Source: Aliidiomarina iranensis
Lineage (GTDB): Bacteria > Pseudomonadota > Gammaproteobacteria > Enterobacterales > Alteromonadaceae
Length of the DNA: 64,000 nucleotides
Assembly (NCBI RefSeq): GCF_003987135.1
Contig: NZ_PIPJ01000002.1
Span: 310,001 to 374,000 of the forward strand
Direction: 5' to 3'
A model generated the notes under the pieces. That model had not been told where the DNA came from and made no database searches. It was given only the letters and a program-made list of their open reading frames with translations. The number at the start of each line of letters is the position of its first letter. Within the stretch, counting starts at the first letter, position 1. This document shows positions 8,488 through 18,211 of this stretch, in pieces. Both the position numbers and the translations under genes were made by a program.

Positions 8488-9034
8488 CTCTTAATTCGCC
8501 GGATACGCCCTCTTGAGCGGCGGCAGCTAGCCGCTTTTCACTGCGGAGCTTCAAAAAGATGCTAATTAAATTCGAGACATTAAAGAGTATGCCAAATGGG
8601 CTGAGCACCAAAATAGAGTAAATGAGCATCAAGGATTCAGCTAAAATAAACCAGCGACGAATCGATTGTGCACTTTTCAAAATAACGGAGCCAACGGTAA
8701 ACACCAACGATGCGGTGTATGCTACGAATAATACGGCGGAGTTCTCGAGAACGAACCATTCCCACAAGCAAAACACAATATTCAGCAGAACAAATACGAG
8801 TAATATTGCAACGCTTTGATAACGCATTGCCACAATATTGCGCACGGCTCCGATGGCAAGGCCGATACCCGCCGCTGAAGCACCAAGCATAAAGAAATGC
8901 ACGCTCAAGCAGGCAAGAGCGAATGCAGAAACTAAACGATAGCGATTAATGGTTTCTTGGCGGTAGCCAATAAAGTTAATGATAAGTGCTAAGGCACCGA
9001 AAATATGTACAGCGTAATCCATGAGTTTTTCCAT
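8480..9034 (-). CDS. YgjV-like inner-membrane protein
   Basis: 184 aa with five to six hydrophobic segments and very few charged residues between them. The pattern HIFGALALIINFIGYRQ...RYRLVSAFALACLSVHFFMLGASAAGIGLAIGAVRNIVAM resembles the Imp-YgjV inner-membrane family, whose function is unknown. The ATG at 9034 has no clear ribosome site; the in-frame ATG at 9022 (MDYAVH) is preceded by GGAAAAA and could be the true start. It lies between the M13 peptidase and a lipoprotein gene, all on the minus strand. Confidence 0.7.
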   Translation of the reverse strand: MEKLMDYAVHIFGALALIINFIGYRQETINRYRLVSAFALACLSVHFFMLGASAAGIGLAIGAVRNIVAMRYQSVAILLVFVLLNIVFCLWEWFVLENSAVLFVAYTASLVFTVGSVILKSAQSIRRWFILAESLMLIYSILVLSPFGILFNVSNLISIFLKLRSEKRLAAAAQEGVSGELRAK

Positions 9035-9100
9035 TGCGGTACAACATGGGCCAAGTTAACTGCTGAATGCACCAACCAAACCGCAATATTGTAGTTAGTA

Positions 9101-9493
9101 TTAATTATTTCGTGCGCCAGCTGAGAAATCCCGAACTTGCAAATCGTAATCAGCTAAAAGCCCTGTATCTACCATGAAATACACAGTGAGGGTTACCATT
9201 TTAGCATCATCTTTGCTGCGCTGAGCGCCACTAGCAGAACCTAACCATGTGTAATTATACCACTTGATATCACCACTTTCGCCTTGGGCTTGCGGGCGCC
9301 CCCACCAGCGTTGAATATCACTCACTTGAGTGCGGTTTTGAATCAAAAAACGGCCGATAGTTGCGTTACTCAGGTTTTGTAGGCTTGGGGGCGTTTCCAG
9401 CCTTTGAGTGCTGCTTGTATTTTCGGTACTCGCACATGCCGACATCAACACGGCGAGTGCGCCGGCTAACACTACTTTTCTGCTTATCGCCAT
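9101..9493 (-). CDS. Small lipoprotein of unknown function
   Basis: 130 aa with a clear lipoprotein signal: KVVLAGALAVLMSAC, cleavage before the Cys at about residue 20. The mature part contains ATIGRFLIQNRTQVSDIQRWWGRPQAQ...IKWYNYTWLGS, a pattern reminiscent of small outer-membrane lipoproteins of the SmpA/OmlA type (a 'G-x-P' turn followed by an aromatic strand), but I cannot assign a family. It overlaps the end of the upstream DUF192 gene by 10 bp, so the two are probably translated from one mRNA. Confidence 0.7.
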   Translation of the reverse strand: MAISRKVVLAGALAVLMSACASTENTSSTQRLETPPSLQNLSNATIGRFLIQNRTQVSDIQRWWGRPQAQGESGDIKWYNYTWLGSASGAQRSKDDAKMVTLTVYFMVDTGLLADYDLQVRDFSAGARNN

Positions 9494-10041
9494 GGTTGTG
9501 CATCCTCTATGCTCGTTTCACAATCACTCGCCAACAAGGTATCACCTACACTAACGCCCCACTCTGCAAATTTGCCTAAATTAACCTCAAGCGCATACAA
9601 AAAAGGTGCGGCGGCTGGGTAGCTTGGGCAACGGTTACTCCAATAACTGCGGCAAGGCTGCATTTGCTGAATATCGAGTATTTCCCCACGCGCATTAATA
9701 TACGCGATATCGAGTGGAATTAAGGTTCGGTACATCCAGAAGCTTCGAGATGCTGTGTAATCGTATACGAATAGCATAGCCGCATTTTCCGCCAAGGTTT
9801 CGCGCATCATCAACCCCTCGGCTCTTGTCTCTGCTGTAATAGCAAACTCAGCAGAAAGTGTTTGTGTTGCCGAAGCTGAACGCAAACATAAATTGTGCGG
9901 CTGCAACTCAGCTTGGGTTCCTGAGGCGGATACAAACGAAAGCTGGTTAGCAGAATTCTGCGCAGCAAAACTTGGTAATGCCACTGAATACCCCAACATG
10001 CCAACAATTAATAACGTTGCGGCTATCAATTTTATTCTCAT
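9484..10041 (-). CDS. Exported DUF192 family protein
   Basis: 185 aa from the ATG at 10041 (GAGG 9 bp upstream); the longer TTG-started frame at 10056 is rejected. A Sec signal peptide covers roughly residues 1-27 (LIAATLLIVGMLGYSVALPSFA). The DUF192 core is evident in ETRAEGLMMRETLAENAAMLFVYD, SFWMYRTLIPLDIAYINARGEILDIQQMQPC and PFLYALEVNLGKFAEWGV. The family is small, often exported and functionally undefined. Three Cys follow the signal, two of them in QPCRSYWSNRCPSY. Translationally coupled to the lipoprotein gene by a 10-bp overlap. Confidence 0.85.
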   Translation of the reverse strand: MRIKLIAATLLIVGMLGYSVALPSFAAQNSANQLSFVSASGTQAELQPHNLCLRSASATQTLSAEFAITAETRAEGLMMRETLAENAAMLFVYDYTASRSFWMYRTLIPLDIAYINARGEILDIQQMQPCRSYWSNRCPSYPAAAPFLYALEVNLGKFAEWGVSVGDTLLASDCETSIEDAQPWR

Positions 10042-10162
10042 AATTACCAGCCTCAATTAAACCCAGTTAAACTCAATTATGCTTTTTGCTATTTTGTGTA
10101 CTCGATTTGCATCACTGATTCATTAGATATTACCGAACCGTTACCGATTTTCCCTTGCGCTC

Positions 10163-10906
10163 TTACTCATTCAATTCAGTGTTGTTGTAGCCCGCCATCA
10201 GAGCCTGCCAATCTGCTTGTTGCCAATAAAAATCTGTTTGTTGGCCGAGCTCTTTTTCTAGTGAACGCTTTAAGCGCGCCAAGTTCGCTTCTTTCCAAGC
10301 AGTTTTGCCTAGCGCCTGCATTCGTAATTCACACCGATCAAAATCAATAAGCCAAGGTTTTTCACTGCCATCGCAGCGCTGCCACAAAATGTTATGGCAA
10401 TTCAAATCGCTATGATAAAGCCCGGCGCGGTGAAAATTTGCAATCATCGCGCCAATTTGCTGCCACGCATTCGCGGTTAATGGCTCTGTTCGGAGCACCT
10501 GAAACACATCATTGGCGTTCATTACCCGTTCAATCAGTAAATTAGCGCGATAAATAAACCCAGAGCGTTGAACACCAGCAGCGATTGGTTTCGGCACCGG
10601 CAATCCAAGATCATAAAGTGTGGCCAACAAATTAAACTCAGCCATACTGCGCGTTTTTTCTAGGCCCGTAAATACGAATTGATCGGTGAGCAATTTTCCA
10701 GGCAGGCCACCACGGTAATAATGCCGCAGCACATACTCCCGTTCACCATCGCTCACGAACCAAACGGTATTTCGGCCTGTTGATTGCCCCACTACAGCAT
10801 TTTCACCTTGCCAAAACTCAGGCTGCAACCATAACTCTGGTGAACCGATGAGCGGCGGTGCCTGCACACGAATGTATTGGTTTGCAATCTGGTGGTCGGT
10901 TAGCAT
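10163..10906 (-). CDS. kdkA: 3-deoxy-D-manno-octulosonic acid (Kdo) kinase KdkA
   Basis: 247 aa, standard length. KdkA phosphorylates Kdo of Kdo-lipid IVA at O-4 using ATP, on the cytoplasmic side of the inner membrane. The protein-kinase-like core is visible: REYVLRHYYRGGLPGKLL near residue 55, the catalytic loop HRAGLYHSDLNCHNIL and the metal-binding WLIDFDRCELR. It lies downstream of waaA on the same strand, as expected for lipopolysaccharide inner-core genes. The start is the ATG at 10906. Confidence 0.94.
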   Translation of the reverse strand: MLTDHQIANQYIRVQAPPLIGSPELWLQPEFWQGENAVVGQSTGRNTVWFVSDGEREYVLRHYYRGGLPGKLLTDQFVFTGLEKTRSMAEFNLLATLYDLGLPVPKPIAAGVQRSGFIYRANLLIERVMNANDVFQVLRTEPLTANAWQQIGAMIANFHRAGLYHSDLNCHNILWQRCDGSEKPWLIDFDRCELRMQALGKTAWKEANLARLKRSLEKELGQQTDFYWQQADWQALMAGYNNTELNE

Positions 10907-11000
10907 GGTATCCTTAACGTCTTCTATCGGCGTCGCTTTTCTTAATTCAACTTTTTTAGTGCAATGTTCTCAGCTCAACTTTCTCACTTAAACAAGCCAT

Positions 11001-12305
11001 TCAAGATGCGCTCAATAATTGTTGAATTCGCACGTAAATCCGCTGTGCCGCACCGCTATGCTCAGAAAAGATCCGCTGCGCATCCCGGCCTATTCTTTCC
11101 GCGGTTTCAATGGTTGTGAGTAATCCTATCAGAGTATCTGCTAATGAATCAGCTGAATTCACCCAACGCACTGCTTGTCGGCTATCAAGTTGATTATAAA
11201 CCTCACTAAAATTAAACACATATCGGCCACTTATCAGCGGTTTCGCAAAGGCAATCGCCTCTAATGGATTGTGCCCACCGCGTTCAATTAAGCTGCCTCC
11301 GATAAAGGTAATTTGCGCCACGCCATACCAGAGTAGAAGCTCGCCCATGGTATCGGCAAGTAATACTTGGGTATCTCCAGTAACAGGCCGGCCACTACTG
11401 CGTTTCACCATGGAAAACTTGTTTTGCTCAATAAGTTTAGCTACTTCATCAAAACGCTCTTGGTGACGCGGTACTAAAATTAATAACGCCTTCGGTTTTA
11501 CCTGCAATACCTTTGCAAAAGCTGCCAGAATCTGTGTTTCTTCACCTTCATGCGTGCTACCGGCGGTGATTATCGGGCGATCACCGAACAAATCACGATA
11601 ACTCTCCACATCCGCAAGTACCGAATCGGCAATGGCAATATCAAACTTGAGGTTACCGGATACTTCCAAAGCGTGTTCCGTAACACCGATCTCTAAAAAG
11701 CGCTCGGCGGCCTTTTGTGATTGGGCACCGCAGTAATTTAACGCCTCCCAAGCCCGCTTGAATAACCAATCCATCCGCACGTAACCGCGAGCGGATTGTG
11801 CCGACATCCGCCCGTTCACCACAGCAACAGGCGTTTGATTCTGCCGTGCGTATAAAACTAAATTCGGCCACAACTCGGTTTCCATGATCACCAATGCGCT
11901 GGGTTGTAACCGTGCATGAAAACGCTTTACAGCCCTTGGTGTATCAAACGGAATGTAACAATGGTAAACCCAATCACCATAGGTTTTTTGAATTAATTCC
12001 GAAGCGGTTGGTGTCATACACGTAATGGCAACGGGCCGCCCACTCTCATCACCCACAAACAAATCGATTAAAGGCCGCGCAGCAATAAACTCGCCCACTG
12101 ATACACAGTGAAAAACCACAGCACCCCGCCACTTTTTATCAATGGCCTGGCTACAAAACCGCTCCTTCATTCGAGCACGATAAGCGGTATTGTTGCGACC
12201 ATGCCACCACAGATAAAAAATAATAAAGGGCATCATGGCGTATAGAAGGATGCTATATAAACGAACACCGAAGTAACGCGCTCCGGTGTTTTGATTGCTC
12301 GGCAT
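11001..12305 (-). CDS. waaA: 3-deoxy-D-manno-octulosonic acid transferase WaaA
   Basis: 434 aa, the normal size. WaaA (KdtA) transfers Kdo from CMP-Kdo to lipid IVA. An N-terminal membrane anchor is at about 14-34 (LYSILLYAMMPFIIFYLWW). Family landmarks are FHCVSVGEFIAARPLI, LVIMETELWPNL, VNGRMS, TAGSTHEGEE, LLILVPRHQERF, and FIGGSLIERGGHNPLEAIAFAKP. GAGGA lies 8 bp before the ATG at 12305. Because a Kdo kinase gene follows, the enzyme is probably monofunctional (one Kdo, then phosphorylated), as known for Haemophilus and Vibrio. Confidence 0.95.
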   Translation of the reverse strand: MPSNQNTGARYFGVRLYSILLYAMMPFIIFYLWWHGRNNTAYRARMKERFCSQAIDKKWRGAVVFHCVSVGEFIAARPLIDLFVGDESGRPVAITCMTPTASELIQKTYGDWVYHCYIPFDTPRAVKRFHARLQPSALVIMETELWPNLVLYARQNQTPVAVVNGRMSAQSARGYVRMDWLFKRAWEALNYCGAQSQKAAERFLEIGVTEHALEVSGNLKFDIAIADSVLADVESYRDLFGDRPIITAGSTHEGEETQILAAFAKVLQVKPKALLILVPRHQERFDEVAKLIEQNKFSMVKRSSGRPVTGDTQVLLADTMGELLLWYGVAQITFIGGSLIERGGHNPLEAIAFAKPLISGRYVFNFSEVYNQLDSRQAVRWVNSADSLADTLIGLLTTIETAERIGRDAQRIFSEHSGAAQRIYVRIQQLLSAS

Positions 12306-12441
12306 AATGAAAATCCTCTTAAAAAGCGCTGCTATCTTGCCAGAATTTACGGTTGTTTGGCTATCTTCGGTTCGTTTTTATTCACTCTTCGGCTCGCAAG
12401 TTATATAGTTATGAAAACAAGAAAAGAAAAATAAAGGTGAA

Positions 12442-13401
12442 ATGCTTATTTCTTCGCAAACCGCTAGTGATAAAAAGCGATTAAAATCACTCAGAATAAC
12501 CGCTATTGGCGGCGGCCATGGTTTGGGCCGGGTGATGTCTACCCTGTCCTTCCTGCAGAGCCGCTTGGTTGGAATTGTTTGCACCACGGATAACGGTGGG
12601 GCAACGGGTATGTTGCGTAAACATCACCAATGTATCGCTTGGGGCGACATTCGCAACTGTATGTCACAACTTGCGGATCAGCCCTTAGCAAAAGAAGTTT
12701 TGAATTTTCGCTTTAACAGCAACTCAAATCTTGATGGCCATAACCTTGGTAACTTGTTGCTTTACACACTTGATGCTCTCTCCGCTCGTCCTATCGATGG
12801 CATTCAATTACTGAGCCGTTTGTTAAAAGTAAACAACCGAATTCTACCGATGTCAGAAACACCAACAGATTTGCTCGCAGAACTTGATAATAACCTGCAA
12901 TGTTTTGGTGAGATTCGTATCGATGAATTAAGCAACATGCCAAAACGCTTAAGCTTATCCCCACGCGTAAACGCGACACCGGAAGCACTGCATCACCTTG
13001 AACGCAGTGATTTAATTATCCTTGGCCCGGGAAGTTTCCTCACTTCCGTGATGCCACCTTTATTGGTGGATGATATGGCTTCTATAATTGCCAAATCAGC
13101 GGCTAAGGTTATTTTTATCGATAACCTAGTACCAGAGCAAAGCCCAGCAGGTGCCCTTTCACTTAAAACTAAACTTGAGTGGTTAGAGCAACAACTGGGC
13201 TATCAACTTGTTGATTTAGCGATCAGCAATGTTTCGCCACTACATTCAGATATTCCGGTTATCTCCTGCGTGGAGCCCGACCAAGAATTACTTCACCGAC
13301 ACGACACGGACGGACTGTTGGCCGCACTTGTGCAAGCTGCACACCACCTTATTCCAGACCAAGGCGCGGAACTCGTTACGGATATTCATTCATTTAAATA
13401 A
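12442..13401 (+). CDS. YvcK/YbhK-family (CofD-like) protein
   Basis: 319 aa. Hallmarks are ITAIGGGHGLGRVMSTL at the N-terminus, CTTDNGGATGMLR, IAWGDIRNCM, LDGHNLGNLLLYTLDAL and DLIILGPGSFLTSVMPPLLV, all typical of YvcK (B. subtilis, needed for gluconeogenic growth and cell shape) and E. coli YbhK. The fold is that of CofD-type 2-phospholactate transferases, but the family's substrate is unresolved; YvcK binds UDP-sugars. It is divergent from waaA with 136 bp between starts. Confidence 0.9.
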   Translation: MLISSQTASDKKRLKSLRITAIGGGHGLGRVMSTLSFLQSRLVGIVCTTDNGGATGMLRKHHQCIAWGDIRNCMSQLADQPLAKEVLNFRFNSNSNLDGHNLGNLLLYTLDALSARPIDGIQLLSRLLKVNNRILPMSETPTDLLAELDNNLQCFGEIRIDELSNMPKRLSLSPRVNATPEALHHLERSDLIILGPGSFLTSVMPPLLVDDMASIIAKSAAKVIFIDNLVPEQSPAGALSLKTKLEWLEQQLGYQLVDLAISNVSPLHSDIPVISCVEPDQELLHRHDTDGLLAALVQAAHHLIPDQGAELVTDIHSFK

Positions 13402-13425
13402 CAACAAGCCACACAGGTGTTTTTC

Positions 13426-16128
13426 ATGAAATCATTGTCCTTTTCAGTATCTGCGGTAGCCTTGGCTATCAGTGCACTCGCCCTGAGCGGAATGCCGAGC
13501 ACTTCAACGGCGAGCGAACAACCTGTTCCGGAATGGCCGCAAGCTCGTTACAGCGGCACACCCACCATAGAGGATGTTTTGGGTTACCCCGCTGGTAGCC
13601 GTATTTCCAGCCCAGAACAAATCCAAACCTACTTTCAAGCATTAGCCCAGGCTCATCCTGATCAAGTGAAGCTATTCGATTACGGTGAAACTTGGCAAGG
13701 CCGGCCCTTGTTCTATGCTGCTATCGGTTCAGAAGAAAATATCGCGCAATTGAACGCTATCAAAACGGACATGCAGCGATTAGCTGATCCACGGAGCATC
13801 AATTCACGCGAGGCTCGGCAATTAATTGAATCCCTACCGGCTTCCGTTTGGATAGCAAATAGTGTTCATGGTAACGAGATTTCACCTGCCGAGGCAGCTA
13901 TGGTTACCGCCTGGCATCTTTTAAGCAGTAGCGATGAACGCACACAGAGTATGCTAGAAAATACCATTATTTATTTCGACCCATTACAAAACCCAGATGG
14001 CCGAGCACGCTTTGTGAGCCGCTACTATGCCACTCTGGGCCTTGAACCCTCTGCGGATAGGTTATCGGCTGAACACAATGAGCCATGGCCAAACGGCCGA
14101 ACTAATCATTATTTATTCGATATGAACCGGGATTGGATTGCGCTAACCCAACCGGAAACCAAGGGCCGAGTAGCCGCGTTACTGGAAACCTACCCACTAA
14201 TTTTTGTTGATTCTCACGAAATGGGTGGTGATTTAAGTTACTACTTTACCCCAGAGGCTCATCCTTATAATCCATTTATCACCTCAGAGCAGCGGGAAGG
14301 CTTGAACTGGGTAGGTGAAAATAATGCACTATGGTTTGATACCTTTGGTTTCGATTATTTCACCCGCGAAATTTTTGATGCCTTCTATCCTGGATATGGC
14401 GCGAGTTGGCCCTTATATCACGGCAGTTTAGCCATGACGTATGAAATGGGTTCGGCTCGAGGGCACGAATTTAAAACTCGCGATGGCGAAATACTCACCT
14501 ATGCCGATGGCGTTCAGCGCAACTTTGTAGCCTTCATGGCTACGATAGAAACCGCCTCTCAGCGCCGCCAAGATCTTTTACAACGCTTTTATAATTATCG
14601 CCAACAAGGTATTGAGCAAGGCAGCCGTGGTGCCGTTCGCAGCTACATTTTCAGCAATACCCGGGATCTGGCCGGCAATCGCAAACTCATGGCATTGCTC
14701 GTCGCCCAAGGAATTGAAGTTGGCCAAGCAACCGAGGGCTTCCGCGCCTGCGGCGAAAGCTATGAACAAGGCGCTTATGTTGTCCAGGCCTCGCAGCCAG
14801 GCTATCACCTAATTCGCACGCTGCTCGATACCAATGTTCCCATGGATGAAGAATTTCTCGCAGAGCAAGAGCGCTTAAGAGCGAACAACTTACCAGACCA
14901 GATTTATGATGTTACCGCATGGTCGTTACCGCTCATGTTTAATGTGGATATGGATGTATGCCAACAACAGCCTCGAGTGGCCACAACGCCTGTTAATACA
15001 CAGCGTATCTTGCCAGGCGAGGTTGTGAACGCCGACGCTGAGTTTGGTTTCGTTGTTCCATGGGGAGATATGAATAGTGGCCGCTTTTTAACGGCTGCGC
15101 TGCGCGAAGGATTACTGGTAAGGAGTTCAGATCTTAAGTTCACCCATGCAAACGGTATTGAGTATCCTGCTGGCAGTTTAATTGTACCGCGTGCGGGTAA
15201 TCCTGAGGAATTAACCGCGGTCGTGCAGCAATTAGCGAGCGCTACTGGCGCACAAGTAACTGGCCTAGATAAGAGTTGGATGCGAGATGGCCCGAATGTG
15301 GGTTCAGTGAATATGAAGCGCATGCACGCACCCAATATCGCCTTACTTTGGGATGAACCTGCAAGCGTGTTGAGTGCCGGAAGCACCCGCTTTATTATCG
15401 AGCGTGAGTTCAACTATCCCGTAACAGCGATTCGTCCTGCCCAACTCCGCGCTGCTGATTTATCGCATTATCAAGTACTTATCCTACCAGCGAGCTCGGG
15501 TGGAAGTTATGATCAAGCGCTTGGAAAAAGCGGCCGGGAGAACTTACGCCAGTGGGTTCAACGAGGCGGTGTGTTAATCACCCTTGGTAACGCAACTCGC
15601 TTTGCAGTTTCTGGGGATGCGCCTTTGCTAAATAGCTCTTTGGAACAAAAGGCACAAGTTAACGAACTGGCTGATCTCGCCTCTGCTGGCCGTACTGATG
15701 GTGTGTTAATTGATAATGATGATGAGCATCAACGCCATATCCGTAACCCAAATGCGCAACCAGATTGGGTTTCGGGTATTATTGCTCGAACTGCAGTTGA
15801 TCAAGAGCACTGGCTCACTGCCGGCATTCACGAGGAACTTCATGCGATGTTTATCGGTAATGACATTTACACACCGTTGCGGATCAATCACGGCCGCAAC
15901 GTAGTGAATTATATTGGTGCCGATAATGTACTCGCAAGTGGCTATATGTGGGCTGAAACGCAGCAGCAAATCGCTCATAAACCACTATTGATGGTTCAGC
16001 CGGAAGGAAATGGCATGATTATCAGTTTCACTCAAGAGCCTAATTTCCGAGCTTACTTAGATGGTATGCATGTGCTCTTTATGAATTCTATCTTCCGGGG
16101 CGCGGCGCACGCACGGCCATTGCGTTGA
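13426..16128 (+). CDS. Exported M14-family zinc carboxypeptidase-like protein
   Basis: 900 aa from the ATG at 13426 (AGG 8 bp upstream; the in-frame GTG at 13417 is less likely). A signal peptide covers roughly residues 1-30. The peptidase domain (about 60-380) has the first two zinc ligands in SVHGNEISPAE, substrate residues in NPDGR and NRDW, and the third ligand in FVDSHEMGG; a candidate catalytic Glu lies in MTYEMGSARG. The second half includes a section like a class-I amidotransferase fold (YQVLILPASSGGSY) that I do not recognise as catalytic. It likely releases amino acids from peptides outside the cytoplasm. It ends one base before the frame of the next gene, an S9 peptidase. Confidence 0.85.
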   Translation: MKSLSFSVSAVALAISALALSGMPSTSTASEQPVPEWPQARYSGTPTIEDVLGYPAGSRISSPEQIQTYFQALAQAHPDQVKLFDYGETWQGRPLFYAAIGSEENIAQLNAIKTDMQRLADPRSINSREARQLIESLPASVWIANSVHGNEISPAEAAMVTAWHLLSSSDERTQSMLENTIIYFDPLQNPDGRARFVSRYYATLGLEPSADRLSAEHNEPWPNGRTNHYLFDMNRDWIALTQPETKGRVAALLETYPLIFVDSHEMGGDLSYYFTPEAHPYNPFITSEQREGLNWVGENNALWFDTFGFDYFTREIFDAFYPGYGASWPLYHGSLAMTYEMGSARGHEFKTRDGEILTYADGVQRNFVAFMATIETASQRRQDLLQRFYNYRQQGIEQGSRGAVRSYIFSNTRDLAGNRKLMALLVAQGIEVGQATEGFRACGESYEQGAYVVQASQPGYHLIRTLLDTNVPMDEEFLAEQERLRANNLPDQIYDVTAWSLPLMFNVDMDVCQQQPRVATTPVNTQRILPGEVVNADAEFGFVVPWGDMNSGRFLTAALREGLLVRSSDLKFTHANGIEYPAGSLIVPRAGNPEELTAVVQQLASATGAQVTGLDKSWMRDGPNVGSVNMKRMHAPNIALLWDEPASVLSAGSTRFIIEREFNYPVTAIRPAQLRAADLSHYQVLILPASSGGSYDQALGKSGRENLRQWVQRGGVLITLGNATRFAVSGDAPLLNSSLEQKAQVNELADLASAGRTDGVLIDNDDEHQRHIRNPNAQPDWVSGIIARTAVDQEHWLTAGIHEELHAMFIGNDIYTPLRINHGRNVVNYIGADNVLASGYMWAETQQQIAHKPLLMVQPEGNGMIISFTQEPNFRAYLDGMHVLFMNSIFRGAAHARPLR

Positions 16129-16147
16129 AATGAAGGATACTAACACG

Positions 16148-18211
16148 ATGAATTATTCTAATACTGTTCACTTTCGTTCACGTTTGCAGCCCAGTGTTCC
16201 CGTTGTGAACAAAATTTCTCGCTTACTATTCGCAACAATGCTTGTAGGCACGGCTGGCTTCAACGTAACCGCTCTCGCTGATGATCACGAGCCACGGCCG
16301 ATTACCGCTGAAGATTACTACCGCACCGTAGCTTTGAGTGACACGCAAATGAGTAGTGATGGAAGCTTAATCGCCTTTGTGAAAACCACGGTAGCTGAAG
16401 ATAAGCAATCGCGAGAAAGTAATATCTGGTTAAGCAAAAACGGCCAAGCCCCCATACAGTTCACCCGTGAAAAAAGCGATTTTAGCCCGATATTTTTCCC
16501 TGATGGTGAGCGCATGCTGTTTTTATCGGGGCGCGATAATGGCACAGCACTTTATCAAATCGCCACATCTGGTGGTGAAGCACAAGAGCTTCTGCGCCTT
16601 GAGCAAGGTAGCATACGCGATGTAGCCATTCACCCCGATGGGAATGCGTTGCTGTTAACCATAAGTGTTGATGCGGAGGTTGAAAACCCCCTAGAAAAAG
16701 CCGAGGAGGCGGAAGCTTCTGCTGATGTTACGGTGATTAGTGATGCGGTATACAAACGCCAAGGCGGCTATTTAAATGCCAATAAAATCGGGTTATGGCA
16801 TTACGATTTAACCAACGAAACACTCACATCCTTAACCGGCAACACTAACTATAACGAGGGCAGCGCAAGCTATTCACCCAATGGCGATTGTATTACCTTT
16901 GCGAGCAATCGCCACCCACAAGCCGCTGATGGTTATTTCAGTTCGTCCATATTTGTTCGCTGTGATGATGAGGAGCGCGAGTTAGCGACACCTATTGGCC
17001 ACGCTTCAAACCCAGTATGGACAGGGAACCATAGCATTGCCTATGTCTATCGTGAAGATGCTTACGCCGCGCCTGATTTACAACATTACGATTTAACTAT
17101 TGATGCTTATCAAGTATTAGCTGAGGCCATGGACCATAGCCCTAATGGCTTGCAATATGCGGCGAATGCTTTGTTCTTTACAACAGATGATCGCGGTAGC
17201 CGAACCTTGCAAAGCTTAGATCTCAATCAGGGCGGTTATCGTTATTTAGGCGGCAGAGGCGTTTCCCTGTCTGATGTTGCTATTAGTCAAAGTGGACGGC
17301 TCAGCTGGGTTGAACACAACGAAACAAACTTACCACAGGTTATGTCTGCTGCATCCCTTGCAGAATTTACCGCAGGTGAAACACAAAAAATCACTACGTT
17401 TAACGATGCACTGCAAGCTGAGCTTGATTTAGCTGAGTACGAAGTGTTTCAAGCGGAAAACGAGCGCGGCGATATTTTAGATGTATTCTTTTTGCGGCCC
17501 ATTTCCGTTCAGCAGGGGCAATCCTACCCTATTATTTTGAATATCAAGGGTGGGCCAGGTGGTATGTGGGGCCATCAATGGTTTCAAGAAATGCAGTTAA
17601 TGCGGGCTCGAGGCTATGCCGTTGTATTTACAAATTACCGCGGGAGTAGCGGTTACGGCCAAGATTTTGCCGAACAGGTACGGCTCGATTACGGTGGTGC
17701 TGATTATCGCGATAATATCGTGGCGCTAGATGCTGCTTTGGCACGCTACACTTGGCTGAACAATGAGCGCGTGTTTATCACGGGCGGCAGCCACGGCGGC
17801 TTCTTAACTAATTGGGCTACCACGCAAACCGACCGTTTCCGTGCCGCAGTAACTCAGCGAAGTGTTAGTAACTGGATATCCGAAGCTGGTACACAAGCAT
17901 TTCCGCCGTTATCTATGATTCGTGAATTTGGAGGCTCAATTTGGGATAACTATGATTACTATTGGGGCCGCTCACCGTTAAAATATGCAAATCGGGTGAA
18001 CACCCCCACTTTGATTATTCACAGTGATGGCGATCATATTACGCCCATAGGCCAAGGCGAAGAATGGTTTTTCGCACTTAAAGCTAACAATGTGCCTGTG
18101 GAGCTGGTGGTATTTGCCAATGAAGGTCATGGTCTTAGCCGCAACGGTAAGCCAATTAATTTAGTTGAGCGTTTAAATCGCATCATCGATTGGTTCGATA
18201 ACTACAATTAA
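16148..18211 (+). CDS. Exported S9-family prolyl oligopeptidase-like peptidase
   Basis: 687 aa from the ATG at 16148; AAGGA sits about 10 bp upstream, whereas an ATG at 16130 overlaps that ribosome site. The signal peptide ends near VTALADD. Residues ~50-400 form WD40/beta-propeller-like repeats, and the C-terminal ~250 residues are the alpha/beta-hydrolase: nucleophile Ser in GGSHGGFLTNW, Asp in HSDGDHITP and His in NEGHGLSR, with oxyanion-side NYRGSSGYGQDF. It is a dipeptidyl/acyl-aminoacyl peptidase type. It is 19 bp downstream of the M14 gene, so the two probably share a transcript. Confidence 0.92.
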   Translation: MNYSNTVHFRSRLQPSVPVVNKISRLLFATMLVGTAGFNVTALADDHEPRPITAEDYYRTVALSDTQMSSDGSLIAFVKTTVAEDKQSRESNIWLSKNGQAPIQFTREKSDFSPIFFPDGERMLFLSGRDNGTALYQIATSGGEAQELLRLEQGSIRDVAIHPDGNALLLTISVDAEVENPLEKAEEAEASADVTVISDAVYKRQGGYLNANKIGLWHYDLTNETLTSLTGNTNYNEGSASYSPNGDCITFASNRHPQAADGYFSSSIFVRCDDEERELATPIGHASNPVWTGNHSIAYVYREDAYAAPDLQHYDLTIDAYQVLAEAMDHSPNGLQYAANALFFTTDDRGSRTLQSLDLNQGGYRYLGGRGVSLSDVAISQSGRLSWVEHNETNLPQVMSAASLAEFTAGETQKITTFNDALQAELDLAEYEVFQAENERGDILDVFFLRPISVQQGQSYPIILNIKGGPGGMWGHQWFQEMQLMRARGYAVVFTNYRGSSGYGQDFAEQVRLDYGGADYRDNIVALDAALARYTWLNNERVFITGGSHGGFLTNWATTQTDRFRAAVTQRSVSNWISEAGTQAFPPLSMIREFGGSIWDNYDYYWGRSPLKYANRVNTPTLIIHSDGDHITPIGQGEEWFFALKANNVPVELVVFANEGHGLSRNGKPINLVERLNRIIDWFDNYN

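Noticed and set aside
10920-11000. Possible further 3'-end tandem repeat after waaA (similar CAACTTT and TCTCA words)
   Set aside because: The copies are too short and irregular to call a repeat.
15050-16128. Second catalytic domain in the C-terminal half of the M14 protein
   Set aside because: A glutaminase-like fold hint (LILPASSGGSY) is present, but no Cys-His-Glu triad is visible, so no activity is claimed.
16130-16148. Upstream ATG of the S9 gene at 16130
   Set aside because: The AAGGA ribosome site for the ATG at 16148 lies inside the extension; the same pattern occurs at 31183/31156 for the second S9 gene.
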